A stretch of 64,000 nucleotides of DNA from Collinsella sp. (GTDB taxonomy: Bacteria > Actinomycetota > Coriobacteriia > Coriobacteriales > Coriobacteriaceae): positions 1 through 64,000 of the forward strand of contig JAHYYJ010000005.1 in the NCBI GenBank assembly GCA_019425015.1. The letters are read 5' to 3'. The notes under the pieces are model-generated. The model saw only the letters and a program-made list of their open reading frames with translations, made no database searches and had not been told where the DNA came from. The position numbers and the translations under genes were made by a program. This document shows positions 51,687 through 60,956 of the stretch, in pieces (position 1 is the stretch's first letter; each line of letters begins with the position of its first letter).

Positions 51687-52628
51687 GTGCCGGCGAATAA
51701 GGAACATACCGAAGCTACTCCCTCGTCGCTCGCCGTGGCGGCGGGGGAGTATCTCGATTACCTCGCGGTCGAGCGGGGTTTGGCGCACAATACGATTGCG
51801 GCATACCGTCGTGACCTGACGACGTACTGCGCCTATCTGGAGCGGGCTGACATTGCGTCTTTTGAAGATGTGAGCCGTCAGGTCGTGGAGGGCTTTGTCG
51901 CCGACCGTCGGGATGGGGGCTATTCCGATGCCTCGGTGGAGCGTGCGCTTGCGGCCGTGAAGGGCCTGCATGCCTTTTTGGTGCGCGATGGGATTGTGGC
52001 CCAAAATCCAACGGCGGCGTTGCGCCTGCCTAAAAAGGCTGAGCGTTTGCCGGAGTATCTATCGGTGGAGGATGTCTCGGCGCTGCTCGATCAAGACTTC
52101 CCCGAGGGCGAGATGGGCTTGCGCGACCATGCCATCTTGGAAGTGCTCTACGGATGCGGCTTGCGTGTGAGCGAGTTGGTGGGGCTCGATGTGGGCGATA
52201 TCCATATCGACGATGGCTTTGTGCTCGTTCGCGGTAAGGGCTCAAAGGAGCGCCTGTCTCCGTTGGTGGGAAGCGCGGCGCGAGCTCTGACGCGCTATAT
52301 AACTAAGGGGCGTTCTCGCTTGGCGGCCCATGCCCACGGAACCGAGACCTCGGCGGTCTTTTTAAATAAGAACGGCCGCCGTCTGTCGCGCCAGGGCATC
52401 CATGCCATCTGTGAGCGCTACGGGCGCCAGGTGGGGCTGGTGGGACTCCATCCCCATACGCTGCGTCACTCCTTTGCCACCCATATGCTTGCGGGCGGTG
52501 CAGACCTCCGTGTGCTACAGGAGATCTTGGGACATGCCGATATATCGACCACGCAGGTCTACACGCATGTCGATCGTACGCAACTGACCGAGGTCTATCT
52601 GGCGGCGCACCCGCTGGCACATCGTTAA
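51687..52628 (+). CDS. xerD: Site-specific tyrosine recombinase XerD-like
   Basis: A 313-aa tyrosine recombinase, probably for chromosome dimer resolution at dif. The N-terminal SAM-like domain includes 'YLDYLAVERGLAHNTIAAYR'. The catalytic residues are Arg in 'YGCGLRVSELVGL', His-x-x-Arg in 'HPHTLRHSFATHML', His in 'LGHADISTTQVYTHV' and the Tyr of the same motif. The start read here is GTG at 51687, two bases after the pyrG stop codon; longer frames run inside pyrG. Confidence 0.94.
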   Translation: MPANKEHTEATPSSLAVAAGEYLDYLAVERGLAHNTIAAYRRDLTTYCAYLERADIASFEDVSRQVVEGFVADRRDGGYSDASVERALAAVKGLHAFLVRDGIVAQNPTAALRLPKKAERLPEYLSVEDVSALLDQDFPEGEMGLRDHAILEVLYGCGLRVSELVGLDVGDIHIDDGFVLVRGKGSKERLSPLVGSAARALTRYITKGRSRLAAHAHGTETSAVFLNKNGRRLSRQGIHAICERYGRQVGLVGLHPHTLRHSFATHMLAGGADLRVLQEILGHADISTTQVYTHVDRTQLTEVYLAAHPLAHR

Positions 52629-52661
52629 CACATCGCTGGCCTGCATATCTATAGGTATTTG

Positions 52662-52732
52662 GGGACGGGCCCCAGATTGCCGCGGCGTGCTTTTGCGCGC
52701 GCATGGGCAATCTGGGGCCCGTCCCATTTTTT
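52662..52732 (+). terminator. Long terminator after xerD (GGGAC family)
   Basis: GGGACGGGCCCCAGATTGCC pairs with GGCAATCTGGGGCCCGTCCC and is followed by ATTTTTT. The loop is 24 nt and GC-rich. Confidence 0.88.
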
Positions 52733-52855
52733 GCCACTTGTCGTCGCGGTGGTGGGCCGCATGTGCCTTGGGTGGGGGAGTTTGGGGGCGATGTGAACGG
52801 CATGTAAAGGGACGCAAAAATCGCCTCAAGGTCAACTTGAAGGTTGAGGTTGAAA

Positions 52856-52911
52856 GGCGGGGTGCCACAGGTGGCATCCCGCCGTTGCTGTAAACACAAC
52901 ATATTGTGTTT
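52856..52911. promoter_or_regulatory. Two palindromes upstream of mraZ
   Basis: GGCGGGGTGCCA-cagg-TGGCATCCCGCC (52856-52883) and AAACACAA-cata-TTGTGTTT (52892-52911). The second looks like a regulator site. No coding sequence is seen in 52629-53090. Confidence 0.5.
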
Positions 52912-52944
52912 TCGAACATATGATTGGGGGTGTTTTGCAATATA

Positions 52945-52990
52945 TGGTGGGTGGAGTGGTGGGGCGGGGTGGGGGAAGGGGTGGGGAAAG
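52945..52990 (+). promoter_or_regulatory. G-rich MraZ-type operator
   Basis: TGGG occurs at 52948, 52960, 52970 and 52982, spaced 10-12 bp apart on one strand. MraZ proteins bind direct TGGG-type repeats with about one helical turn spacing upstream of mraZ. This fits autoregulation of the dcw cluster. Confidence 0.5.
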
Positions 52991-53000
52991 GTGTTGAAAA

Positions 53001-53054
53001 ATGGGGCGGTTCCCCATATTATTAATGACGTCGACAGGCGGGGTGGTTCCCCGC
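53001..53054 (+). promoter_or_regulatory. Twin hairpins in the mraZ leader
   Basis: ATGGGG-cggtt-CCCCAT (53001-53017) and GCGGGG-tggtt-CCCCGC (53038-53054) have nearly the same loop and are 37 bases apart. They may be a protein-binding RNA or DNA motif repeated twice. Confidence 0.4.
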
Positions 53055-53090
53055 GTACGTGCCATCTGAGTAACCGAGGGGAGGGCGCAC

Positions 53091-53525
53091 ATGGGAATGA
53101 CTGGTGCATACGAGCGCAATCTCGATGCAAAAGGTCGTCTGTCCCTGCCTGCACCCCTTCGCGAGGAGCTTGGAGAGCACGTTCGCGTGTTCAAAGCCCT
53201 GGATGTCGATGCTCTGTACGTGTTCTCTGCCGAGGCCTTCGATAAGTGGGTCGAAGGACTCTTCGCGGGTCGTGAGGGCCACGAGGGTTTTAACCCGCGT
53301 GACATTAATGACCAGAAGCTCATGAGGGCGATCAACAAGCGCACCACGTCGATGGACGTGGACAGCGCCGGTCGTATCGGTCTTTCCGAGTCTCTCCGCA
53401 AGCAGGCGAACCTCGACCGCGAGGTCACGGTTGTGGGCAACTACGACCACCTTGAGGTTTGGGATCGCGCCGCGGCCGATGAGGACGATGACGATGAGGC
53501 CCTGCTGGACCTCTTCTTCTCGTAA
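53091..53525 (+). CDS. mraZ: Division/cell wall cluster repressor MraZ
   Basis: A 144-aa AbrB-fold protein that forms rings and represses its own operon. Two SpoVT-AbrB-like halves are visible: 'GAYERNLDAKGRLSLPAPLR' near the start and 'TTSMDVDSAGRIGLSESLRK' near residue 87. The acidic tail 'DEDDDDEALLDLFFS' is longer than in E. coli. GGGGAGGGCGC precedes the ATG. G-rich repeats upstream are its likely binding sites. Confidence 0.96.
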   Translation: MGMTGAYERNLDAKGRLSLPAPLREELGEHVRVFKALDVDALYVFSAEAFDKWVEGLFAGREGHEGFNPRDINDQKLMRAINKRTTSMDVDSAGRIGLSESLRKQANLDREVTVVGNYDHLEVWDRAAADEDDDDEALLDLFFS

Positions 53526-53545
53526 GGGCAAGGCACGGGTAACGG

Positions 53546-54511
53546 ATGGAGCGTGGGATCTTGACACAAGAATATCGGCATGAACCTGTCATGCTCGGCG
53601 AAGTGCTTGAGTCGCTGCGGCTAAAGAGCGGCTCCGTTGTCTGCGATTGCACCCTTGGCGGTGCCGGCCATTCGGTAAAGATGGCCGCGCAGGTGGGGGA
53701 GACGGGTCTTTTGCTCGGCGTCGATCAGGACGACATGGCCCTCGAGGCCGCTGGCGCCCGTCTGGACCGCGAGGTTCCCGGCGTTCCGCACCAGCTGCTG
53801 AAGGGCAACTTCGGCGACTTGGACGAGCTGCTTTGCTCGGCCGAGGTGCCCGGGGTCGATGGCTTCCTGTTCGATTTGGGCGTTTCGTCACCGCAACTCG
53901 ATATCCCTGGCAGGGGCTTTTCGTATAACGAGGACGCCCCATTGGACATGCGGATGGATCCGGGTAATAACACCTTAAACGCAGCTGAGGTCATCAACAC
54001 CTATAACGAACACGACCTCGCCCGGATTCTACGCGTCTACGGCGAAGAGAAGTTCGCCTCGCAGATCGCGCGCGAGATCGTGCGCCGCCGCGAGCAAGAA
54101 CCGATCGAAACCACCGGCCAATTTGTCGAGATCATCAAGGCGGGTATCCCGGCTGCCGCTCGTCGGCATGGCGGACACCCGGCCAAGAAAAGTTTCCAGG
54201 CCATTCGCATCGAGGTCAATCACGAGCTCGATGTGCTCGAACGAGGGCTTGATGCCGCCACCAGGTGGCTCAATCCGGGCGGACGTATCTGCGTCATCTC
54301 GTATCACTCGCTTGAGGACCGTATCGTAAAGAATCACTTTAAGGAGATGAGCCAGGGGTGCACGTGTCCGCCGGAGATTCCGGTGTGCGTGTGCGGCAAC
54401 GTGCCGATACTCAAGGTCATCACCCGCAAACCCTTGGTTGCCCAGCCTGATGAGGTTGAGCGCAACCCTCGGGCGAGATCAGCCAAAATCCGCGTGGCGC
54501 AGCGTCTGTAG
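53546..54511 (+). CDS. rsmH: 16S rRNA (cytosine-1402-N4)-methyltransferase RsmH
   Basis: A 321-aa SAM-dependent enzyme that methylates C1402 in the ribosomal P site. It shows 'YRHEPVMLGEVLESL', 'VCDCTLGGAGHSVKM', 'FDLGVSSPQLD' and 'GRICVISYHSLEDRIVK'. The start could be ATG 53546 or the in-frame TTG at 53561, which has GGAGCG upstream. Second gene of the dcw cluster, 20 bp after mraZ. Confidence 0.96.
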   Translation: MERGILTQEYRHEPVMLGEVLESLRLKSGSVVCDCTLGGAGHSVKMAAQVGETGLLLGVDQDDMALEAAGARLDREVPGVPHQLLKGNFGDLDELLCSAEVPGVDGFLFDLGVSSPQLDIPGRGFSYNEDAPLDMRMDPGNNTLNAAEVINTYNEHDLARILRVYGEEKFASQIAREIVRRREQEPIETTGQFVEIIKAGIPAAARRHGGHPAKKSFQAIRIEVNHELDVLERGLDAATRWLNPGGRICVISYHSLEDRIVKNHFKEMSQGCTCPPEIPVCVCGNVPILKVITRKPLVAQPDEVERNPRARSAKIRVAQRL

Positions 54512-54601
54512 GCGCGACCGCGCGATATTGGACCTCCCGCTCGCACCATAAACGAAGCTTAAACACACTACCAACGTACTCGGGATGGGAGGCGGCATAT
54601 C

Positions 54602-55072
54602 ATGGGCTACAACACTTCAAGCGCAGCACTCGCCTATGATATGAACGCCATGCCCGCCTATCGTGAGACGCCGCAGGCCCCCGTTGCTCCCCGTGAGCAG
54701 CGCACGCCGCGCTTTGATGTCTACACGGGCGCGGGCCGTCAGGCAAACCAGGCGGTAAGCCCGGTTTTCATGAGCGTTCTTAAAACGTTTTGCATCATTG
54801 CGGCCATCTTCATGACGATCGGCGTTGCCCGCGTGGCGCTCGCCGGCGTTACGGCCCAGGTGCTCAACAGCAACGCCGAGCTTACCAACACGCTCGAAAA
54901 AGCGACCGATGAGAGCTCCGACCTGGAGGTCATGCATTCGGTCTATGGCGCCGACACGCGCATTCGCGACCTTGCGGGCGCTTATGGCATGGTGGAGCCC
55001 AGCGAGAGCGTTACACTTGACTTTTCGCAGGATGCAGCCGCGGGCGCCAACGCGACCGCGACCGCTCAATAG
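54602..55072 (+). CDS. ftsL: FtsL-like division protein
   Basis: A 156-aa single-pass protein: cytoplasmic disordered part (1-55), membrane segment about 60-85 ('FCIIAAIFMTIGVARVALAG'), then a coiled coil with 'LNSNAELTNTLEKATDESSD'. FtsL is poorly conserved in sequence, so the call rests on topology and position between rsmH and the PBP gene. It would recruit FtsI/FtsW at the septum with a DivIC partner. GGGAGGCGG precedes the ATG. Confidence 0.8.
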   Translation: MGYNTSSAALAYDMNAMPAYRETPQAPVAPREQRTPRFDVYTGAGRQANQAVSPVFMSVLKTFCIIAAIFMTIGVARVALAGVTAQVLNSNAELTNTLEKATDESSDLEVMHSVYGADTRIRDLAGAYGMVEPSESVTLDFSQDAAAGANATATAQ

Positions 55073-55089
55073 CAAGACGGTAGCTGAGT

Positions 55090-56955
55090 ATGACAAATGA
55101 CTATCGCCGCGGTTCCGATGGGGGCCGCGGTTCTGGACGTCCCTCGTCGCGGGGACGTTCTGGTTATCAAGGAACGGGTCGGCAATCTTACAACGCCGGG
55201 CGGTCCCGTGGCAACGACCCGGCGTCGCGACTTCGCGGCTCGGGCGGCCCTCAAGTGCATAACACCAGGTCGCGCAAGAGCTCGTCGACCGAATGGCTCA
55301 CAGGCACGCCTCTGCCTCGCCGCAAAGCCGTCATGGGATTCATTGGGTTTGGCTTGGGCTTGGGCGTCTTTCGCCTTGCCGACTATCAAATTGTCGAAGC
55401 CGATAAACTGCGCGAGCGTGCCGATGCGCGTCGCCTGCTTGCGCAGACCCTCTATGCCAAACGTGGCACCATCTACGACCGCAACGGTAACGTGCTGGCG
55501 TCGTCGGTCGAATGTCGCAATATCGCCGTGAACCCGCAGCTTGTCGAGGATGTTGACAAGACGGTGTCGGCGCTGGTCAAGGCAACTGGAATCGATAAAA
55601 AGACCTGCCGTAAGCTTGTTGAGTCCGATGGAACCTGGGTGTATATCAAGCGCCAGGTGGACGAAGACGATGCTGCGGCGCTGGAGAAGAAGAACCTGCC
55701 CGGCGTGCTTTTTGAGCAGGCCATGAAGCGCGTATATCCATACGGCAATCTGGCATCGCAGGTGCTGGGTGTAGTGAATGTAGACAACGACGGCTTGACG
55801 GGTCTCGAAAAGCAATACAACAAACTTCTGACCGGCACGAACGGTTCTCTCGTGCGCGAGCGCGCGAGGGACGGCAGCTATATCGCGGGCGGTGCCTATA
55901 AAAAGGTGGCTGCGGTCGACGGCGTTGATATCGTGACGACGCTCGATGTCAATATCCAGCGTGCGGCTGAGGACGCTCTGGCAGAGGCTGTCGAGAAGAC
56001 AAAGGCCAAGAACGGCTCGGCTTTGGTCACCGACCCCACGACCGGCGAAATTCTCGCCGCCTGCTCGTATCCGACCTACGACCAGACCGATTTGGAAAAC
56101 GCCAAGACCGAAGATATGAACCTGCGCCTGGTTACCGACGCCTACGAGCCCGGCTCGGTCTTTAAGACACTCGTGGCGGGCGCCGGCTTCGACTTGGGCG
56201 TCGTGCGATCGAGTACGTCGTTTGAGGTGCCGGCGAGCATCAAGGTGGGCGACGATACCGTCACGGATGCCGACAAGCGCGACTATGCCATGACCATGGA
56301 TGTGCGCGAGATGATGCGCCGTTCGTCCAACGTGGGCTTTGTCCTGGTGGGGCGCAAGATCGGTGCCGACGACTTTGCCGCCTATGTGGACAAGTGGGGC
56401 ATCGGTCACAGCTCGGGTGTCGATTTTCCGGGCGAGAGCCTGGGCATCGTCAAGGAGCGTGACCAGTATGACGGCGCCACGCTGGGCTCGATGAGCTTTG
56501 GACAGGCGCTGTCTGTCTCGCCGATTGAGGTCGCACGTGCCGTGGGCGGCATCGCCAACGGCGGCGTGATGATGACCCCGCACTTCTATAAGTCCAGCAA
56601 AGGCGACGAGAAGGACTGGGGCGAAGGCGAGCGTGCGATTTCGGAGGACGCCGCATCCCAGGTGACATCGTGCATGCAGACGGTCGTGTCCGAGGGAACG
56701 GGCGTTGGCGGCGCGGTTGACGGCTATGACGTGGCGGGTAAGACCGGTACGGCCGAACGCGCCGACGAGAACGGCGGCTACCTCAAGGAGAACTACATGT
56801 CGTCCTTTATGGGCTTTGCACCGGCACAATCGCCCAAGGTGCTGTGCTATATCACGCTCGACGGAACGCCGAGCGGCTCAGATGCCGCTGCGGTGCCGTT
56901 CCAGTCCATTATGGCCAACGCGCTCGACGTGCTGGGTATCCCGCACACGAAGTAG
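55090..56955 (+). CDS. ftsI: Class B penicillin-binding protein (FtsI-like)
   Basis: A 621-aa septal transpeptidase. The N terminus (1-75) is Gly/Arg/Ser-rich and disordered, followed by a membrane segment at about 80-97, the pedestal domain with 'KRGTIYDRNGNVLA', and the transpeptidase domain. The catalytic SxxK is 'PGSVFKTL', the second motif is 'RRSSNVGFV' and the third 'AGKTGTAE'. No PASTA domains. It probably works with FtsW encoded downstream. Arg/Gly-rich N termini occur in actinobacterial PBPs but the one here has no recognised role. Confidence 0.95.
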   Translation: MTNDYRRGSDGGRGSGRPSSRGRSGYQGTGRQSYNAGRSRGNDPASRLRGSGGPQVHNTRSRKSSSTEWLTGTPLPRRKAVMGFIGFGLGLGVFRLADYQIVEADKLRERADARRLLAQTLYAKRGTIYDRNGNVLASSVECRNIAVNPQLVEDVDKTVSALVKATGIDKKTCRKLVESDGTWVYIKRQVDEDDAAALEKKNLPGVLFEQAMKRVYPYGNLASQVLGVVNVDNDGLTGLEKQYNKLLTGTNGSLVRERARDGSYIAGGAYKKVAAVDGVDIVTTLDVNIQRAAEDALAEAVEKTKAKNGSALVTDPTTGEILAACSYPTYDQTDLENAKTEDMNLRLVTDAYEPGSVFKTLVAGAGFDLGVVRSSTSFEVPASIKVGDDTVTDADKRDYAMTMDVREMMRRSSNVGFVLVGRKIGADDFAAYVDKWGIGHSSGVDFPGESLGIVKERDQYDGATLGSMSFGQALSVSPIEVARAVGGIANGGVMMTPHFYKSSKGDEKDWGEGERAISEDAASQVTSCMQTVVSEGTGVGGAVDGYDVAGKTGTAERADENGGYLKENYMSSFMGFAPAQSPKVLCYITLDGTPSGSDAAAVPFQSIMANALDVLGIPHTK

Positions 56956-57083
56956 GGGGTTACAATCTTTGGGGCGTGGTTTGTTGTCCCATATGAGGGG
57001 TGTTCACATGCCCTGCACCACGCATGCGCGGCGCTGGGATACAATACGCCGATAGCATTATTTAGGTTTACAGGGGAGCTGCA

Positions 57084-58508
57084 ATGATAGAGATCGCCGT
57101 CAACAACCTCGCGGCCGCAACAGGGGCCCGAACCGTGACGGGAGAAGTCGATCGGGTATGCCGCGGGTGCGTTATCGACTCGCGCCAGGTCGAGGAAGGG
57201 ACGATTTTCGTCGCCTTTCCCGGTGAAAACGTCGACGGCAATGATTTTGCTTCCCGTGCGGTCCAGTCGGGTGCCGGCGCCGTCGTGATGACGCGTGAGC
57301 CCGAGGCCGAGCTGGTCTCGCTGGCGCAGGACAAGGGCTGTGCCATCTTGCTGACCGATGATCCCGAGGAGTTTCTGCTGCGTTTGGCGCATGCGTATCG
57401 CCTGGAGCTTGGCTGCCTGGTCGTTGGCATTACCGGCTCTATCGGCAAGACAACGACCAAGGACGTGCTCGCCGCGGTGCTCGCCAAGCGCTATCGCGTT
57501 TGGGCAACCAAGGGTAACTACAACAACCTGATCGGTATGCCGCTCACGGTGCTGGCGGCCCCTGCCGACACCGAGGTTCTGGTGCTCGAGATGGGCATGA
57601 ACCATTTCCACGAGATTGAGCGCATGTCTCAGTCCGCCAATCCCAACCTTGCCATCGTGAGCAAGATCGGCACCTCTCATATCGGCATTTTGGGCAGCCG
57701 CGAGAACATCGCCCGCGCTAAGGCCGAGATTGTACAGGGCATGTGCGCCGCCGGCGACTATTTGCCGCTGCTGGTTTTGGGCGGCGAGGACGATTTTACG
57801 CCGTTCATTCGCGATACGTTCGCCCAGCCTGCTGGTATCGACGTGATGCTGGCCGGTGTCTCTGACGATGATGAGGTCCGCGCCCGCGACGTTCGCGTTG
57901 ATGACGAGGGCCGTCCGGTCTTTACGCTCGATTTTGGTCAGGGCGAGACAATCGATACCATGCTTGCCATCCCCGGCGTGCAGTCCGTTCCTAATGCCGT
58001 TAAGGCCGCCGCGGTTGCCTATCGCCTGGGCGTGACGCCCGAGCAGATCGATGCTGCCTTTAGGGGCCTCACGATCACCGGTCACCGCCAGGAGATCAAG
58101 CGCGCCAAGAGCGGTGCCCGCGTCATCGATGACTCCTATAACGCCAGCGCCGAATCGATGGCAGCCGGTCTCGACCTGCTGTGCTCGCTTTCGTGCACGG
58201 GGTCTCGCATGGCGATCCTGGGCGAGATGGGCGAGATGGGCGATGAGGCTCCTCGCATGCATGAGCTCGTGGGCGCTTATGCCGCCGCCAAGAAGCTCGA
58301 CATGCTGGCGTGCGTGGGTGGTGAGCTGGCCCAGCTTATGGCCGATGCCGCACGCATGATGGGCATGGACGAGGACCGCATCCAGGTGTTCTCCGATTAT
58401 CAGCAGGTGCTCGACCGCATGGGCGGCGCGCTTGAAAAACATGATGTTGTACTGGTCAAGGGTTCCCGCTTTGTTGAGCTCGACCGCTTTGTGGAAGGTG
58501 TGTGCTAG
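57084..58508 (+). CDS. murF: UDP-N-acetylmuramoyl-tripeptide-D-Ala-D-Ala ligase
   Basis: A 474-aa Mur ligase that adds D-Ala-D-Ala to complete the UDP-MurNAc-pentapeptide. The ATP loop 'ITGSIGKTTTKDVLAAV' has Ile where Asn is usual; 'GNYNNLIGMPLTVL', 'EMGMNHFHEIERM' and 'VIDDSYNASAESM' are typical. GGGGAG precedes the ATG. The 128-bp gap before it holds a possible internal promoter with -10 TACAAT near 57044. Confidence 0.96.
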   Translation: MIEIAVNNLAAATGARTVTGEVDRVCRGCVIDSRQVEEGTIFVAFPGENVDGNDFASRAVQSGAGAVVMTREPEAELVSLAQDKGCAILLTDDPEEFLLRLAHAYRLELGCLVVGITGSIGKTTTKDVLAAVLAKRYRVWATKGNYNNLIGMPLTVLAAPADTEVLVLEMGMNHFHEIERMSQSANPNLAIVSKIGTSHIGILGSRENIARAKAEIVQGMCAAGDYLPLLVLGGEDDFTPFIRDTFAQPAGIDVMLAGVSDDDEVRARDVRVDDEGRPVFTLDFGQGETIDTMLAIPGVQSVPNAVKAAAVAYRLGVTPEQIDAAFRGLTITGHRQEIKRAKSGARVIDDSYNASAESMAAGLDLLCSLSCTGSRMAILGEMGEMGDEAPRMHELVGAYAAAKKLDMLACVGGELAQLMADAARMMGMDEDRIQVFSDYQQVLDRMGGALEKHDVVLVKGSRFVELDRFVEGVC

Positions 58509-58511
58509 CCC

Positions 58512-59531
58512 ATGTTCGGCAATCCCTCGTATCCAACGTATCAGGCTTTTTTGGGGCTTGGCATCGCCGCAGCCATCGCGCTGCTGCTCATGCCGTGGTG
58601 GATCAAGCTGCTCAAGGTCGAGGGTATCGGCCAACAGGTTCGTGCCGACGGCCCCAAGCGTCATTTGGTTAAGCAGGGAACGCCCACCATGGGTGGCGTT
58701 GTCATCCTCGTCGCGATCTCGCTGACCTGCCTGCTGATGGGCAAGCTCACCACCGAGCTCGTACTCGTGCTGCTCGCCACGCTGGCGACCGGCGTGCTGG
58801 GCCTGATCGACGACCTGACCTCCGTTACGCATGGGCGCTCGCTCGGTCTGACGCCCCATGCCAAGATGATCGGCCTAACCATTATCTGTGTCACCTTTAC
58901 GGTACTTGCCGTCAACTGGTGCGGCGTCGCCCCCGAGATTCGTTTTCCCGGTGGGTTGACGATCGACCTTGGCGTGCTTTCGACCACCATCTGCGGCTAT
59001 TCGTTCCCGTGGCTCTATACTGTCTTTTGCTGGTTGATGATTGCCGGTCTTTCTAATGCCGTGAACCTGACCGATGGCCTTGACGGTCTTGCTGGCGGCA
59101 CCTCCATGATCGCCATGCTCGCCATGGCTGCCATGGCGTTTCTGCACGGAGACGTGAACCTGTCCATCTTCTGCACCGCGTGTGCCGGTGCCTGCTTGGG
59201 CTTTCTGTGGTTCAACTGCTATCCGGCGAGCATCTTTATGGGTGATACCGGCTCGCTTGCTCTGGGTGCCGCGTTTGCCTGTACGTCCATCATGACTAAC
59301 ACCGAGGTCGTCTCCCTCATCATCGGCGGCCTGTTTATCGTTGAGACCCTGTCGGTCATGATTCAGGTTGTCTACTTCCACTTTACGCACAAGCGCGTCT
59401 TCCTTATGGCGCCCATCCATCATCATTTCGAAAAGAAGGGTTGGGCCGAGACCAAGGTCGTCATCCGTTTTTGGATTATCGCTGCGGCATTTGGTGCCGT
59501 TGGCCTTGCTCTGTTCTTCCAGTTGGGATAG
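58512..59531 (+). CDS. mraY: Phospho-MurNAc-pentapeptide transferase
   Basis: A 339-aa integral membrane enzyme with about ten hydrophobic segments that makes lipid I on undecaprenyl phosphate. The Asp-rich catalytic motifs are 'GLIDDLTSV' and 'NLTDGLDGLAGG', and the His loop 'APIHHHFEKKGW' is clear. It starts three bases after the murF stop codon. Confidence 0.97.
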   Translation: MFGNPSYPTYQAFLGLGIAAAIALLLMPWWIKLLKVEGIGQQVRADGPKRHLVKQGTPTMGGVVILVAISLTCLLMGKLTTELVLVLLATLATGVLGLIDDLTSVTHGRSLGLTPHAKMIGLTIICVTFTVLAVNWCGVAPEIRFPGGLTIDLGVLSTTICGYSFPWLYTVFCWLMIAGLSNAVNLTDGLDGLAGGTSMIAMLAMAAMAFLHGDVNLSIFCTACAGACLGFLWFNCYPASIFMGDTGSLALGAAFACTSIMTNTEVVSLIIGGLFIVETLSVMIQVVYFHFTHKRVFLMAPIHHHFEKKGWAETKVVIRFWIIAAAFGAVGLALFFQLG

Positions 59532-59540
59532 TGGTCTTTC

Positions 59541-60947
59541 ATGCCTCTTGCTGAAGTCTTTAGCCTGCTCGTTTTGGGTCAGGGCAAATCCGGTCTCGAT
59601 GTCGCCCGCTGGGCGCTGGCACATCCCGAGCGCGTAAGCGCCGTTACCGTGTATGGCGGCGGCACCTCTGAGCCCAATGACGCCACGCGTGCGCTCGAGG
59701 CTGCTGGTGCGTCGTTTGTCTATGGGACCGAACAGGTCGAGGGCGCCTATGACGCATGCGTGACGTGCCCGGGCATCTCGGAGTTCTCGGGCTTCTTTAA
59801 GGCCGGGCGCGAACATGCCGCCCAGATTATGGGTGAGCCAGAGTTTGCCTATCGCCTGTCGCCCGATAACTGGATTGCCATCACGGGCACCAACGGCAAG
59901 ACGACCACCACGTCGCTGACCGATTATCTGCTCAAGGCTGCCGGCGAGGCCAGCGTAGCTGTCGGCAACATCGGCGAGCCGCCGGTCAACGAGATTGACG
60001 GCCGAGCCCGCAACGAGTGGTTTGTGGCTGAGCTCTCGAGCTATCAGATTGCTACGACCACCGAGCTCCACCCTCGTGTGGCGGTGCTGCTCAACATCAC
60101 TCCCGACCACTTGGGCTGGCATAAGAGCCATAAGAACTATGCGCTTGCCAAGATCAAGCTGTTTGACAATATGGTCGATGACGATCTGGTGGTTGTCGAC
60201 GTCGAAGACGCCGGCATTCACGAGTTCGATGAGTACATCTATACGCCGGGTCGCCGCATCTGCAAGGTCGCTTTTGACGAGCCCGAGGGTGCAGACGCCG
60301 CCTTTGTGCGCGACGGCAAAATGGTCGTGCGCCTGAAGGGCGTCGAGACTCAGCTTGTCGCCACGTCCGAACTCAAGATCTCGGGCCATCACAATGTTAT
60401 CAATGCCCTGTGCGCTGCCACGGCTGCCCTGGCAGTCGGTGCCGATGTCAATGGTGTCTGCCGCGGTCTGGCCTCGTTCCAGCCGCTCGAGCACCGCGTG
60501 GAGCCGTGTGGCGAGATTGACGGCGTGCGCTACGTCAACGATTCCAAGGCGACCAACACCGATGCGGTCGAGAAGGCGCTGACGGCATTTCCCGATGACG
60601 ACGTGATCTTGCTGCTCGGCGGCCACGATAAGGGCACGCCGCTCACGGACTTCGCGCGCGTTGTTATGGATAACGTACGCTCGGTCGTCTGCTTTGGCGA
60701 TGCGCGCGAGCGCTTTACCGCCGCTATGGACGAGGCCGATGTCGATGGCGATGTGGATATTGCCCAGGCGGATGACCTGCGCGATGCCGTGGACGTCGCC
60801 CGTTCGCTGTCGAGCCGTGGCGACGTGATCTTACTTTCTCCTGCCTGCTCTTCGTTCGATGAGTTCTCGGGCTATGAGGAGCGCGGCCGCGTGTTTAAGG
60901 ACTATGTGGCGCAGCTTGCCGCTGCGGCGAAATCGCAAATGGAATAG
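59541..60947 (+). CDS. murD: UDP-N-acetylmuramoylalanine-D-glutamate ligase
   Basis: A 468-aa Mur ligase adding D-Glu. The N-terminal UMP-binding domain 'LLVLGQGKSGLDVARWALAH', ATP loop 'ITGTNGKTTTTSLTDYLL', 'ELSSYQIATT' and 'YVNDSKATNTDAVEKAL' are present. It starts 10 bp after mraY. Confidence 0.97.
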   Translation: MPLAEVFSLLVLGQGKSGLDVARWALAHPERVSAVTVYGGGTSEPNDATRALEAAGASFVYGTEQVEGAYDACVTCPGISEFSGFFKAGREHAAQIMGEPEFAYRLSPDNWIAITGTNGKTTTTSLTDYLLKAAGEASVAVGNIGEPPVNEIDGRARNEWFVAELSSYQIATTTELHPRVAVLLNITPDHLGWHKSHKNYALAKIKLFDNMVDDDLVVVDVEDAGIHEFDEYIYTPGRRICKVAFDEPEGADAAFVRDGKMVVRLKGVETQLVATSELKISGHHNVINALCAATAALAVGADVNGVCRGLASFQPLEHRVEPCGEIDGVRYVNDSKATNTDAVEKALTAFPDDDVILLLGGHDKGTPLTDFARVVMDNVRSVVCFGDARERFTAAMDEADVDGDVDIAQADDLRDAVDVARSLSSRGDVILLSPACSSFDEFSGYEERGRVFKDYVAQLAAAAKSQME

Positions 60948-60956
60948 GGGTTGCCG

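Noticed and set aside
51687..52628. Tyrosine recombinase as a sign of an integrated element
   Set aside because: It is XerD-like in length and motifs, adjoins pyrG and housekeeping genes, and no phage or transfer genes or attachment repeats are near.
52913..52926. CGAACATATG as an actinobacterial LexA box
   Set aside because: Only one half matches the CGAAC...GTTCG pattern, and the neighbouring genes are not SOS genes.
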